A stretch of DNA of 64,000 bases, from positions 29,964,001 to 30,028,000 of the forward strand of contig CM057465.1 of NCBI GenBank assembly GCA_030035585.1, in the 5' to 3' direction. Source of the stretch: Dugong dugon. Its lineage: Eukaryota > Chordata > Mammalia > Sirenia > Dugongidae. The notes under the pieces are model-generated. The model was not told where the DNA came from. It saw only the letters and a list, made by a program, of their open reading frames with translations, and searched no databases. Both the position numbers and the translations under genes were made by a program. Shown here piece by piece: positions 12,147 to 22,191 of the stretch; within the stretch, counting starts at the first letter, position 1; the number at the start of each line of letters is the position of its first letter.

Positions 12147-12565
12147 TGTTATGGATTGAATTGTGTCCCCAAAAATATGTGGTGTCAATCCTAATATACC
12201 TGTGGTTATAATCTCATTTGGGAATGGGTTGTCTCTGTTAAGTTAGTGAGGCAGTATTAGTGTAGACTGTGTCTTAAATCAATCTCTTTTGAGATACAAA
12301 AGATCAGATTAAGCGAGCAACAAGAAAGCAGAGATGAAGAAAGAGAGATGCCATGCCACATGTAGATCACCAAGGAGCAGAGGAAGAGAAGCTGAAAAGA
12401 GGCAAGAGTTTTCCTCCAGAGTGGACAGAAAGAGAGAGATTTCCTCTAGAGTGGCACCCTGAATTCAGATGTCTAACCTCTTAAACTGTAAGAAAATAAA
12501 TTTCTGTTAGTTAAAGCTACCCACTTGTGATATTTCTGTTATAGCAGCACTAGATAACTAAGACA
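12147..12565 (+). mobile_element. Solo LTR, MaLR/ERV-L class (MLT1-like)
   Basis: The LTR begins tgttatggattgaattgtgt and ends ctagataactaagaca, with the 5-bp target duplication gggtc at 12142-12146 and 12566-12570. Internal marks include 'gagaaagcagagatgaag'-type purine-rich text and the 3' polyadenylation region 'gaaaataaatttctgtta'. The 419-bp length, the TG..CA ends and the 5-bp duplication fit a MaLR solo LTR. Confidence 0.9.
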
Positions 12566-12570
12566 GGGTC

Positions 12571-13734
12571 TGATCACTTGTTCTGCAACAATAATTGTGA
12601 AGGATTTGAGAATCTGAGATACTGTTTTATCTTAATTTACTAGTTATTTAAAAATAGTTCTCTAACCAACTTGGCCAAGTACCATATATATATGTTCACT
12701 GGGATTTTTATTATGAGAAATGAATCACACTCATGGAATGGTATTCTATCATTACCAGTGGATTGATTGTGTTTTGTATGTCTTGAGAATTTAATTGAGT
12801 TGTTGATTTATTTCTAACAGTATGCAAGGACTCTTGTCCTGTAAGTTTTTTTTTTTTTTCTTTAAGCAATGATAAATGGGCATCTCAGTGATTTAACATG
12901 CCCTAAACTTGAGCAGATTAGGTATGCCTTAAATAAATGATAGGAGTTTAAATGTCTGTTTATAAACAAAAATTAAAGGGCTTAAGGTCACTTCAGAGGA
13001 GATTAAACTTTGTTCTTTCATACTGACAATTAATGTATCTAAACTATTATCTTAGGTTTCATAATGGCAACACTCTATTTTTAGAAACTCCCAAGCTATC
13101 AATGTATTTAATGCATATATTCCTGAACCCTGAGGGTCTTCTCTGTAAACATCTCCCCAGACAACCAACATTTTTCTTTCTACTCTTCAAATAGCTCCTT
13201 CCTCATTTGATGAATATCCTAAGTTCTGCAAATAACACAGTTCCTTTTCCCTTTCCAAAACTTCCATAAATTCTAGCTCATCGTTTTTAAGAAGATGGTT
13301 ACAAAAAAGAGGAAAAATTATAGCCAAGTTTTTCCTTTCTTTCTTTTCGCAAAACTGTCATTCTGGGTATTACTTAATTTTTTATACTGCTAAGGAGTAG
13401 ATGGAGGTAGAGAATAACAACAACAACAACAAAAAGTAGTGACCAGCATATAATTTGTTTACAATAAAAATAGTAATTGTATTTTTAATTGCCATTGTCA
13501 ACAGAGTTATGTTTGCTGAAGAAGTCAAGAAACTAGAAAGGTCTTTAATCATGGTGCAATTTGGGAACATCTCCTTAAGCTAATGATAGCCAAAGAGAAA
13601 AAAGAGCTACTAAAAAGGGGAAAACTTTGAATTTAATTTTATTTTCAGTTCCCCTTACATGACAGTTATTCCATTTGAGAGATAGGAAACATGGTATGAT
13701 TTATATTGAGTTATTTCATACGTACATCTCATGG
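12571..13734. other. Unassigned AT-rich sequence
   Basis: No gene recognised. A CAA-type run (acaacaacaacaac) is at about 13417-13431. The 62-codon minus frame at 13570-13382 is not convincing. Confidence 0.45.
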
Positions 13735-14185
13735 CTTCCCACTGCCCTTTTCTTAAGAAAATCAAACGAACTCCTACACAAGTCCTAAAGAGACTAGCAT
13801 GGTTTAGCCTTTATCTAATTATCTAACTCCTAATTCCATGTTCCCTCTACTTCTCTCATCCAGCCACAATAATCTTTCTCTACTTCCTCATGTTCTCCAT
13901 GTTTCCTAACACAACGTCAACTGTGCAGATGCTATCCTTTCTACCCTAAAGTCTCATTTTTCACCATCTTATCTCTAGCTCTCAGCTTCTTCAGAGAAGT
14001 CTTGATGAACCAACAAGAACAGATCAAACCCCTATATTACAGGTAAGGTACATACTCATTATAGTTATATCTTTATATATTTTTGTGTTCATGTTCCATT
14101 CATATCTGTTTTTTTCTTACTATAATATTTCCAGAGCCTAGCCTATTACCTGACATTTAGTAGGAATTTATTCATTATTTGTTGA
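13735..14185 (+). mobile_element. L2 LINE 3' end, plus strand
   Basis: The order of segments matches an L2 3' region: 'cttcccactgcccttttctt', 'actagcatggtttagccttt', 'tcatccagccacaataatct', then the terminal 'gcctattacctgacatttag' and 'ttattcattatttgttgaa'. It is heavily diverged, as expected for L2. Confidence 0.65.
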
Positions 14186-14473
14186 AAAATGATTGGTATA
14201 TATGATATCTATTGATGACAAGGATAACGGATGACCCATACATATAATGCTGTAGTCAAGTGGAATTGTAGGATGCCATAGAAAACTGCTTTATTTTCCC
14301 CTCACTCATATTGGTTGTCCACACCCAGTCTGAAGAGCTGTTTCTTCCTTATCATTTTTGTAAACTTTTGAGCAGGACTTCTGAATTTTCTGAACACTCA
14401 GATACTGAAATTTCATCTAGTCACTTCAAGCAACAAAAGCAATCTCATTTAAAAAATTAAAATATCTAATTCT

Positions 14474-14526
14474 ATGTAGGGTTCACTATGAGTCAGAATC
14501 GACTCGAAGGTTATGGGCTAGGTTTA
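14474..14526 (+). repeat. Afrotheria SINE 3' fragment
   Basis: Only the 3' end remains: 'gttcactatgagtcagaatc' followed by 'gactcgaaggttatgggcta'. It is a 5'-truncated copy. Confidence 0.75.
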
Positions 14527-15572
14527 CAGGTTAGTTTACGGGCTAGCTCTATATAATAATCAAAGTCTAAGTTTTACTTAAAGTTAAAGCTTGTCTCCGC
14601 CTATAACTATGGCTTGAGTCAAATGGGAATTCTGCAGAGACAAGGGTATGTGTGATTAAGTTTAGCTTTTTCTCCCTCACTTGTGCTTTTGTCCTCTCCC
14701 GCTCTTTAGTTGCTGACTATTATTTCTCGTCCTTTCATGGTTGAAGGAAAGAGAGAATGGATGATAAGGGGCTAGAAGTACCTTACTGAATATCTCTTAT
14801 TGGCACTTCCAGGGTTAGATCTCTGCTTTGGATTCAGGAGTTGTTTAACACAGAATAATTCTTTTTAAATATAAGGTTCTGGAGACTATTTAAGGGGCTA
14901 TTAGACTCTGTTAGGTGCAGGTATGCCATCTGCAGTTTCATGATAAGGGTGATAATTTTTCCTGGCTGCTTTTTTTTTTTTTAATCTCAGACTTTAGTCT
15001 CTAGTTCTTGGGGTCCATCTCCAAGGCTCTTTGTTGAGGTCCTATTTCTTTTCTCAGTAGCCTTCTTGGGAAAACTCCATTATGGTGGCTCTAGGCTAGT
15101 TCTCTCTTTCACATGGCCCATATTTGGTCCATGGACAATGTCCATTTTTGACATGTTATCAGTAGAAATGTCATTATTTCCCAAACTGCATCCCTCTATT
15201 CTATAGCCACCTGCATTTTGAGACAGCCTCTTGCCATTTAGATTTCTCATGTATGGGTCAGAATTCAGTCTGTTTTGTCCTTCAGGACATTGGGGACACA
15301 TATAAATCTTTCTAAGTAGCCTGCTTAAAGCCTCCTTAACTTGATGAGAAATCGTTTACTCCTCTCATTTTTTGGTAAAGGAAGAAATATGCCCTGCCAT
15401 TTCAACAGTAAGATTTTCTCTTTAAGTTTTTATACATCTCTTAGCTATTCCTCTCTTTTGTTAGTTGAAGTTGGGTAATCAGTTCACAATTAGGATCTGA
15501 CTGAATTGTAGGTGCTTGGTCACCACTGTTTACTGCTGAACTCAACTAGAACTGAGTTATACTCCTATGTTA
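14527..15572. other. Unassigned sequence
   Basis: No repeat family recognised. The minus frame at 15301-15080 (73 codons, starts MCPQCPEGQNRLNSD) is flanked by stops in all frames. A decayed pseudogene is possible but unproven. Confidence 0.4.
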
Positions 15573-15636
15573 GCATTCTTTTATCTATCTCTATCTATCC
15601 ATCATCTATCTGTCTGTCTGTCTATCTATCTATCGA
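15573..15636. repeat. Tetranucleotide microsatellite (TATC/TGTC)n
   Basis: An imperfect run: 'atctatctgtctgtctgtct' then 'atctatctatc', with an interruption 'ccatcatc' near 15600. Confidence 0.9.
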
Positions 15637-17785
15637 AAGAGAGAGCCAAAGCTCTGGGATCAGGTAGAGATTATTTCTGTCTCTGGCACATTTATTAAGT
15701 TCTCTGAGTCTCATATTTCTCTTCTGCAAGATAATCACAGAAAAAAAAACTATGTTGACTTTGCATTTTTTCAGAAGAATTGAATTCATACACATAAAGA
15801 GATTAATACAGTACCTATGACACTATATGCAGTAAATAAATGTTAGCTACTATTATTGTATTTTAGACAATGTCTTTCCCCTCAACAGTATTTGTGACAG
15901 TAGAAAGGGTTTAACTATTATACCTTCAGTTATTCCTTTTGCCAAAAAAAAAAAAAAATCTTCAAAACATTCACTCCATGTTCTTACTCTACTTTCCCAT
16001 CACGGGTAAAGCACTTTGTAGTAGAGGAAAACACATATTCTATTTTTTTTAAAGGAAAAAAAAAGTAAGTTATTTTAACCAGTCCATGTATACATTTAAC
16101 TGTAAAGTATTGGAAGGAAATGAGTAAAGACTTAATTAATATTATTCTGAGACCAAGCAATATTAACGAATATGATAAACTGCAATTTACAAAATCATTT
16201 GTTTGATATAATTTGGTAGATAAATACTTGTCTAAAGAAGTTTAGATGACTGATTTCATCGCAATGTATTTATTGACCAACATCAGTAAGGAAGACTCAG
16301 GTAGATCTAGTAGAACTAAGTACTTTCACCAAGAAATCAGTGCAGAAAAATACCTGAAAAATTCATTCAATTATGAAAGAAAATAATCGATTTTAGTAAA
16401 AAAAGGATAAATGTTGCTGCTTCTGTAATAAAAAGTTTTTCATTATAGATGTGAAATTTCTCTCTTAGACACATTCGTTTATGATTTATTTCACTACTTT
16501 TTGAAAAGTCTAGTCTGTCTTGAGACTTTCTGCAATTACTAGCTATGCTCCTAACTTCCTCCTAGCTTGTGGAGACTTGCTTTTGAGTTTCTTCAGGACT
16601 CTCCCATTACCAGGCAGAGGCAATGATCCCCACTTTCTGAGCAATCTATTTTAAAGATATGATAAACTACAATAATAAGATATATTTTTCCCAGATTTCC
16701 TATAGTTTAGTATCAAAACACATATCAGGAACAAAATTTTGAAAATATATATTGAATTTAGAAAACTGACCTTATGTAAATTAGCCCCTCTATATCATCT
16801 TCAGGACTTATTTTTATTGCTTTACTTGGTTATACATTTTAAATTTTAAAAATCCTGATTAATAATGTAAAGTGTAATTATTACTTAAAATAGAATTGAA
16901 CCTTTAATGTACTTTCTTCCAACATCTAGAAGCATCTTTTATCAATATGGTAAAAGTCTCCTTGCATTTGATGCTGCTTTATCAAGAGGGCAAAAATATT
17001 AAAACTACATTCATTCCCTACACATTCCCTTTCTTTGGGCATCTTTCTACCTCCATGTGGTGACAGAGATTCTCAGGAAACAATGAATGGTTTGGAAGGT
17101 CATTAAATTCCACAGTTAAAGTTTTTCGAAACTGTGGTTCATTTGGAAAGAGGGAAAAGGAGATAGGCAAACCCTTAGCAGGAGTGAATGCTGGGATCTG
17201 TAGATGTTATGTACTGTTTCACTTAAAAGAATCAGACAATGTGTTAGGAAAAACTGATGCCTCACAAGTGCAGGGCATACTAGGTGAACCCATGCAATAA
17301 ATGTGGAATTAACTGTATTTACCAGAGTATGAAAAGGAAAAAAGCACCATTTGTTCATGCCCAGGATCCCCAGACATCAAAAGTGTGGAGAAATAGATAA
17401 GATGAGCATAAATTGCCATAACTGACTAAGGCACTGCCTGTGAAATAGTAACATGGGGCAGGCTCTCTACACTCATGTGTAGCATAGAGACATTTGTTTC
17501 TACATGGCAGCCAGAGAAGTGTGGTAAAATAATTGAGATATGACCCTGGAAGGTATAGGATGACCATGATCCGTGATACTTGTTATATGTGTGCAGGAGG
17601 AGGGGACATAAAATGTGTACTGTCAGCACTCGCATTTATTAAAGATATATATAATTGCAGAGGAAAACTAAAGATGGTCAGTTTGATATATATTTATAGA
17701 GGATAATAAAAAATTGAGGAAAACCAACAGAACAGAAAAGAAGGAACAAGATGAACAAATGGAAATAACCATATAAGAACAGATA
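15637..17785. other. Unassigned AT-rich sequence
   Basis: About 2.1 kb without a recognised repeat or gene. Overlapping minus frames at 17116-17635 (69 to 80 codons) have no family resemblance. Confidence 0.45.
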
Positions 17786-17796
17786 CTTAAGAGTCT

Positions 17797-18668
17797 GTTT
17801 TTATGTTTTTCTTTTTCCCATACAAAAATTTATACATACATTGTTATGTGACTCTAATTGCTCTCCACACATTGTGACAGCACACTCCTCCTTTCCAACA
17901 CCAATTCACCATGTCCATTCAACCAGCTCCTAACCCTCTCCGCCTTCCCATCTCACCTCTGGACAGAAGCTGCCCATTTAGTCTCTTGTATCTACTTGAG
18001 CTAAGAGAAACACTCCTCACGAGTATTACATTATGTCACCCAGTCCAATCCAATCCCTGCCTGAAGAGTTGGCCTCAGAAATTGTTTTAGTTCTGGGCTG
18101 ATAGAGAATCCAAGGGCCATGCTTTCCAGGGTACCTCCAATCTCAGTCAGACCATTAAGTCTGGTCTTCTTACTAGAATTTGAGTTCTGTACCCCATCTT
18201 TCTCCTGGTCCATCAGGGACTCTTTGTTGTGTTCCCCATCAGGCCAGTCATTGGTGGTAGCTGGGCACCATCTAGTTCTTCTGGTCTCAGGCTGATGAAG
18301 TCTCTGGTTTATGTGCCCTTTCTGATTCTTGGGGTACTACTTTCCTTCTGTCTTTGGTGTTCTTCATTCTCCTTTACTCCAGGTGGTTGGGACCAATTGA
18401 TGCCTTAGATGGCCGCTTGCAAGCTTTTAAGAGCCCAGATGCCACTCAACAAAGTAGGATGCAGAACATTTTCTTAATAAGCTTTGTTATGCCAATTGAC
18501 CTAGATGTCCCCTGAAAGCATGGTCCCCAAATCCCTACCTCTGCTACTCTGTCTCTCAAAGTATTTGATTGTATTCAGGAAACTTCTTAGCTTTGCTTTA
18601 CTCCAGTTGTGCTGACTTCGCCTGTAGTGTATGCTGTCCTTCCCTTCACCTAAAATAAATCTTATCTA
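17797..18668 (-). other. L1 copy B 3' UTR
   Basis: Non-coding tail of copy B. It shares the block 'gccaatgactggcctgatgg'-like text and 'agatggtgcccagctaccac' with the 3' UTRs of the other copies but is clearly diverged from them, and it ends at the target duplication. Confidence 0.8.
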
Positions 18669-20164
18669 CTATCTAGTTAGCAAATAACCCTCCCTCTCCC
18701 TCCCCACCATCATAACCATCAAAGAATGTTTTCTTCTGTGTTTGAACATTTTCTTGAGTTCTTCTAATAGTGGTCTTATACAATATTTGCCCTTCTGTGA
18801 CTGACTAAATAAACTCAGCGTAATGACCTCCAGTTTCTTCCATGTTATAAGATGTTTCACGACTTCATCAGTGTTCTTTATCACTGAGTAGTATTCCACT
18901 GTGTTGATATACGATAATTTGTTTATCCATTAGTCTGTTGATGGACACCTAGGTTGTTTCCATCTTTTTGCTATTGTGAACAGTGCTGCAATGAACATGG
19001 GCGTGCATATGTCTATTCATGTGATGGCTCTTATTTCTCTAGGATATATTCCTAGGAGTGGGATAGCTGGCTAGTATGGTACTTCTATTTCTAGCTTTTT
19101 AAGGAAGTGCCATATCGATTTCCAAAGTGGTTGGACCATTTTACATTCCCACCAACAGTGTATAAGTGTTCTAGTCTCTCCACAACCTCTCCAGCATTTA
19201 TTGTTTTCTGTTTTTTGGATTAATGTTAGCCTTGTTGGGGTGAGAGGATATTCATTGTAGTTTTGATCTGCATTTCTCTAACGGCTAATGATCGTGAGCA
19301 TTTCTTCAAGTGTCTGTTAGCCACCCGAATATCTTCTTTGATGAAGTGCCTGTTCATATCCTCCTGTTTTTCAATTGGGTTATTTGTCTTTTTGTTGTTG
19401 AGGTTTTGCAGTATCTTGTAGATTTTAGATATTAGACACTGATCAGATTTGTCATAGCCAAAAAGTTTTTCCCAGTTTGTAGGTTGTCTTTTTACTTTTT
19501 TGGTGAAGTCTTTTGATGAGCATAAGTGTTTGATTTTTAGGAGCTCCCATTTATCTAGTCTCTCTTCTGGTGCTTGTGCACTGTTACTTATGGTTCCTAT
19601 TGTGTTTATGCCATGTATTAGGGCTCCTAGCATTGTCCCTATTTTTTCTTCCATGATCTTTAACATTTTGATTTTATATTTAAGTCTTTGATCCATTTTG
19701 AGTTAGTTTTTGTGCATGGTGTGAGATATGGGTCTTGTTTCAGTTTTTTGCAGATGGATATCCAGTTATGCCAGCACCATTTGTTAAAGAGGCCATCTTT
19801 TCCCCAACTCATGGACTTTGGGCCTTTGTCGAATATCAGCTGCTCTCAGGTGGATGAGTTTATGTCTGGATTCTCAATTCTGTTCCACTGGTCTATGTAT
19901 CTGTCGTTTTACCAGTACCAGACTGTTTTGACTACCATGGCGGTATAATAGGTTCTAAAATCAGGTAGTGTGAGGCCTCCCACTTTGTTCTTCTTCTTCA
20001 GTAATGCTTTACGTATTCGGGGCCTCTTCCCTTTCCATATGAAGTTGGTGATTTGTTTCTCCATCTCATTAAAAAATGCCAGTGGAATTCGGATCGGGAT
20101 TGCATTGTATCCGTAGATCGTTTTGGGTAGAATTTACATTTTCACAGTGTTGAGTCTACCTATC

Positions 20165-20641
20165 TGTTTTAGGCTGTGTTCTCTAGAGAAGTGAAACCAG
20201 TAAAATGTATAAATATATATATAAAGAGAGATTATATCAAGGAAACAGCTCACGTGATTGTAGAGGCTAGAACGTCCCAAGTCCGTGGATCAGGGTAGAG
20301 GCCTCTCCCAAGTCACAGCTGCAGAAGCTCGCAAGCCCAAGATCGGTAGGTTGGAGAGCAGGGCTTCCACTCACAGGCTGTGCAGATCAACGAATCCCAG
20401 GTTTGGCAGATAACCTCAAGTCCCAAGAACGGGAGATGAGACGACAGGAAACAGCTGCAGGATCCAGAGAGAGCAAAAAGCCAGAACGTCTGCTTATATA
20501 CAGATGCGGGCCACACTTCCAAGGAGACTCCCTTTCATCTCATTGGCTACTCACAGTATATTCAGTCATGGGAGTGATTACATTAAAACACTGAGAATCA
20601 TGGCCCAGCCAAGTTGACACACACACAATCTTAACCATCAC
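20165..20641 (-). mobile_element. ERV-L 3' LTR
   Basis: On minus it begins tgtgatggttaagattgtgt and ends acacagcctaaaaca. A purine-rich stretch (caaggggtggac) just upstream, at 20642-20653, is the likely polypurine tract for plus-strand priming. The segment near 20165-20235 ('ttctctagagaagtgaaacc') is typical of ERV-L/MLT2-like LTR ends. Confidence 0.88.
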
Positions 20642-20960
20642 AGTCCACCCCTTGTCAACTTGGCGCATGTACACATCTCCTCAAACCATACATAATCTCT
20701 GAATAAAGACAGTTAGAAAGTCATACTTGCACCTAACATGATACAACATGCATACAATCGAAAATGCACTAGCCCCGTTTACAGCTTATATAAGTGAATG
20801 AAACAAAAATATCTGATGCACACATACAAAGTAGAAATACTCATAACAATTACAGTCTCCTTTTCTACAGCTGGTCACGTGGCCATAACTGGTGTTGAGA
20901 ACTACCTTCTTCCACCACCCATTCTGTATTCCCTTTGTCCTTAGCAAGCACCTCGGCTGG

Positions 20961-21434
20961 TCATGGTTCTCCACCTGGTGGGGCGACCCAAACCTTCATC
21001 CCTGAAGGATCTGGGTCATTAGTAGTCATGTCAAAATTAGGTTGCTGTAGTTTTCCATTGACTTTAATCACAGGGCATGGTAGTACTAAGAGACACCCCA
21101 AGGAATCTCCTGCATTCCAGACATACTCTTCTTTACCTCCATTATGTAATATCAGTTTGATTTCCTTTTGGTAATCAGGATCAATCACACCAGCCAGTAT
21201 GGTAACTTCCTTCTTTGGCTGTTGATCCAGAGGCATAAGGAGCCCAAAGTGGCCAGGTGGCATTCTTAACTTCCAGTTCAATGGAATTAGTGATGTGTCT
21301 CCAGGTGGAAGCATTCCTCCCTTTGGAACTAAGACCTCTAGGCCTGCAGAGCATAAGGTTGAGGGGACAGGAAGAAAAATTCTTGCAAGTGGGTCACTGG
21401 GGGTAATACTGAGTGGTGCCACTCCCATTTCCAC
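20961..21434 (-). pseudogene. ERV-L dUTPase domain (remnant)
   Basis: A dUTPase domain sits downstream of integrase in ERV-L pol; this placement sets ERV-L apart from most other retroviruses. The 157-codon frame shows the motif 3 region ILAGVIDPDYQKEI (about residues 79-92), then GDSLGCLLVLPC, and a motif 1-like CSAGLEVLVPKGG near residue 27. The segment at the usual motif 2 position reads GHFGLLMPLDQQ, without a clear arginine-serine pair. Integrase and the inter-domain segment lie upstream in other frames, so the original pol frame is broken before this point. It is probably inactive. Confidence 0.82.
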
Positions 21435-21594
21435 CCCTTAATTCCTGGACCTGTGAATCCTGGCTATGGGAGAAACAGTACCATAAATTGGACGCTGGTT
21501 TAAAGCATATACAGCCTCTTGGAGAACATTGCCCCAAGCCTGCAAGGTATTGCCCCCTAGCTGGCACCATAATTGTGTCTTTAGAAGGCCATTC

Positions 21595-22086
21595 CATCAT
21601 TCTATCAAGCCAGCTGCTTCAGGATGATGGGGAACATGGTAAGACCAGTGAATTCCATGAGCATGGGCCCACTGCTGCACTTCATTTGCTGTGAAGTGAG
21701 TCCCTTGATCAGAGGCAATGTGTGGGATACCATGACGTTGGATAAGGCATTCTGTAAGTACACAGATGGTAGTCTTGGCAGAAGCATTGCGTGAAGGGAA
21801 AGCAAATCCATATCCGGAGTAAGTGTCTATTTCAGTAAGGACAAAATGCTGCCCTTTCCATGATGGAAGTGGTCCAATGTAATCAACTTGCCACCAGGTT
21901 GCTGGCTGATCACCTTGAGGGATGGTGCCATATCGGGGACTCAGTGTTGGTCTCTGCTGCTGGAAGATTAGGCACTCAGCAGAGGCTATGGCCATGTCAG
22001 CCTTGGTGAGTGGAAGTCCATGATGCTGGGCCCATGCATAACCCCCATCCCTGCCACTATGGCCACTTTGTTCATGAGCCCATCAA
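21595..22086 (-). pseudogene. ERV-L integrase domain (remnant)
   Basis: Integrase inserts proviral DNA into the host genome. The main open frame (21995-21597, 132 codons) holds the catalytic triad: Asp in EIDTYSGYGFAFP, Asp in ASDQGTHFTANEV and Glu in HHPEAAGLIE, with 35 residues between the second Asp and the Glu, as in D,D(35)E enzymes. Upstream, about 22080-21960, are the two His of the zinc finger (HEQSGHSGRDGG); one of its Cys appears as Phe (ECLIFQQQ). A nonsense TGA at 21597-21595 follows the catalytic Glu directly. The RT/RNase H part of pol is deleted. Confidence 0.88.
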
Positions 22087-22191
22087 GCAATCTCATTGGC
22101 TACTCACAGTATATTCAGTCATGGGAGTGATTATGTTAAAACACTGAGAATCATGGCCAAGCCAAGCTGACACACAATCTTAACCATCACA
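22087..22191 (-). mobile_element. ERV-L 5' LTR remnant
   Basis: It matches 20535-20641 nearly base for base (shared 'cattggctactcacagtata' and 'gagaatcatggcc'). Only the first ~107 bases of the LTR remain before the deletion joins pol. Confidence 0.9.

Larger units (their letters stand above)
20165..22191 (-). mobile_element. Deleted ERV-L endogenous retrovirus inserted in L1 copy B
   Basis: A 5-bp target duplication (ctatc, at 20160-20164 and 22192-22196) brackets the element, and joining the flanks restores the L1 text seen in copies D and E. On the minus strand there is a 107-bp remnant of the 5' LTR, a pol fragment with integrase and dUTPase, and a complete 3' LTR. Gag, protease and reverse transcriptase are absent, lost by an internal deletion at about 22087. 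No env is seen; ERV-L elements lack env. The two LTRs differ at about four positions plus one 4-bp indel in the ~105 bp they share. It cannot replicate. Confidence 0.93.

Noticed and set aside
15080-15301. Cys-containing 73-codon minus frame (MCPQCPEGQ)
   Set aside because: The two Cys are not part of a complete zinc-finger pattern, and stops flank the frame on both sides.
15573-15636. Short repeats as a possible CRISPR-like array
   Set aside because: It is a plain tetranucleotide microsatellite without spacers, in a mammalian context.
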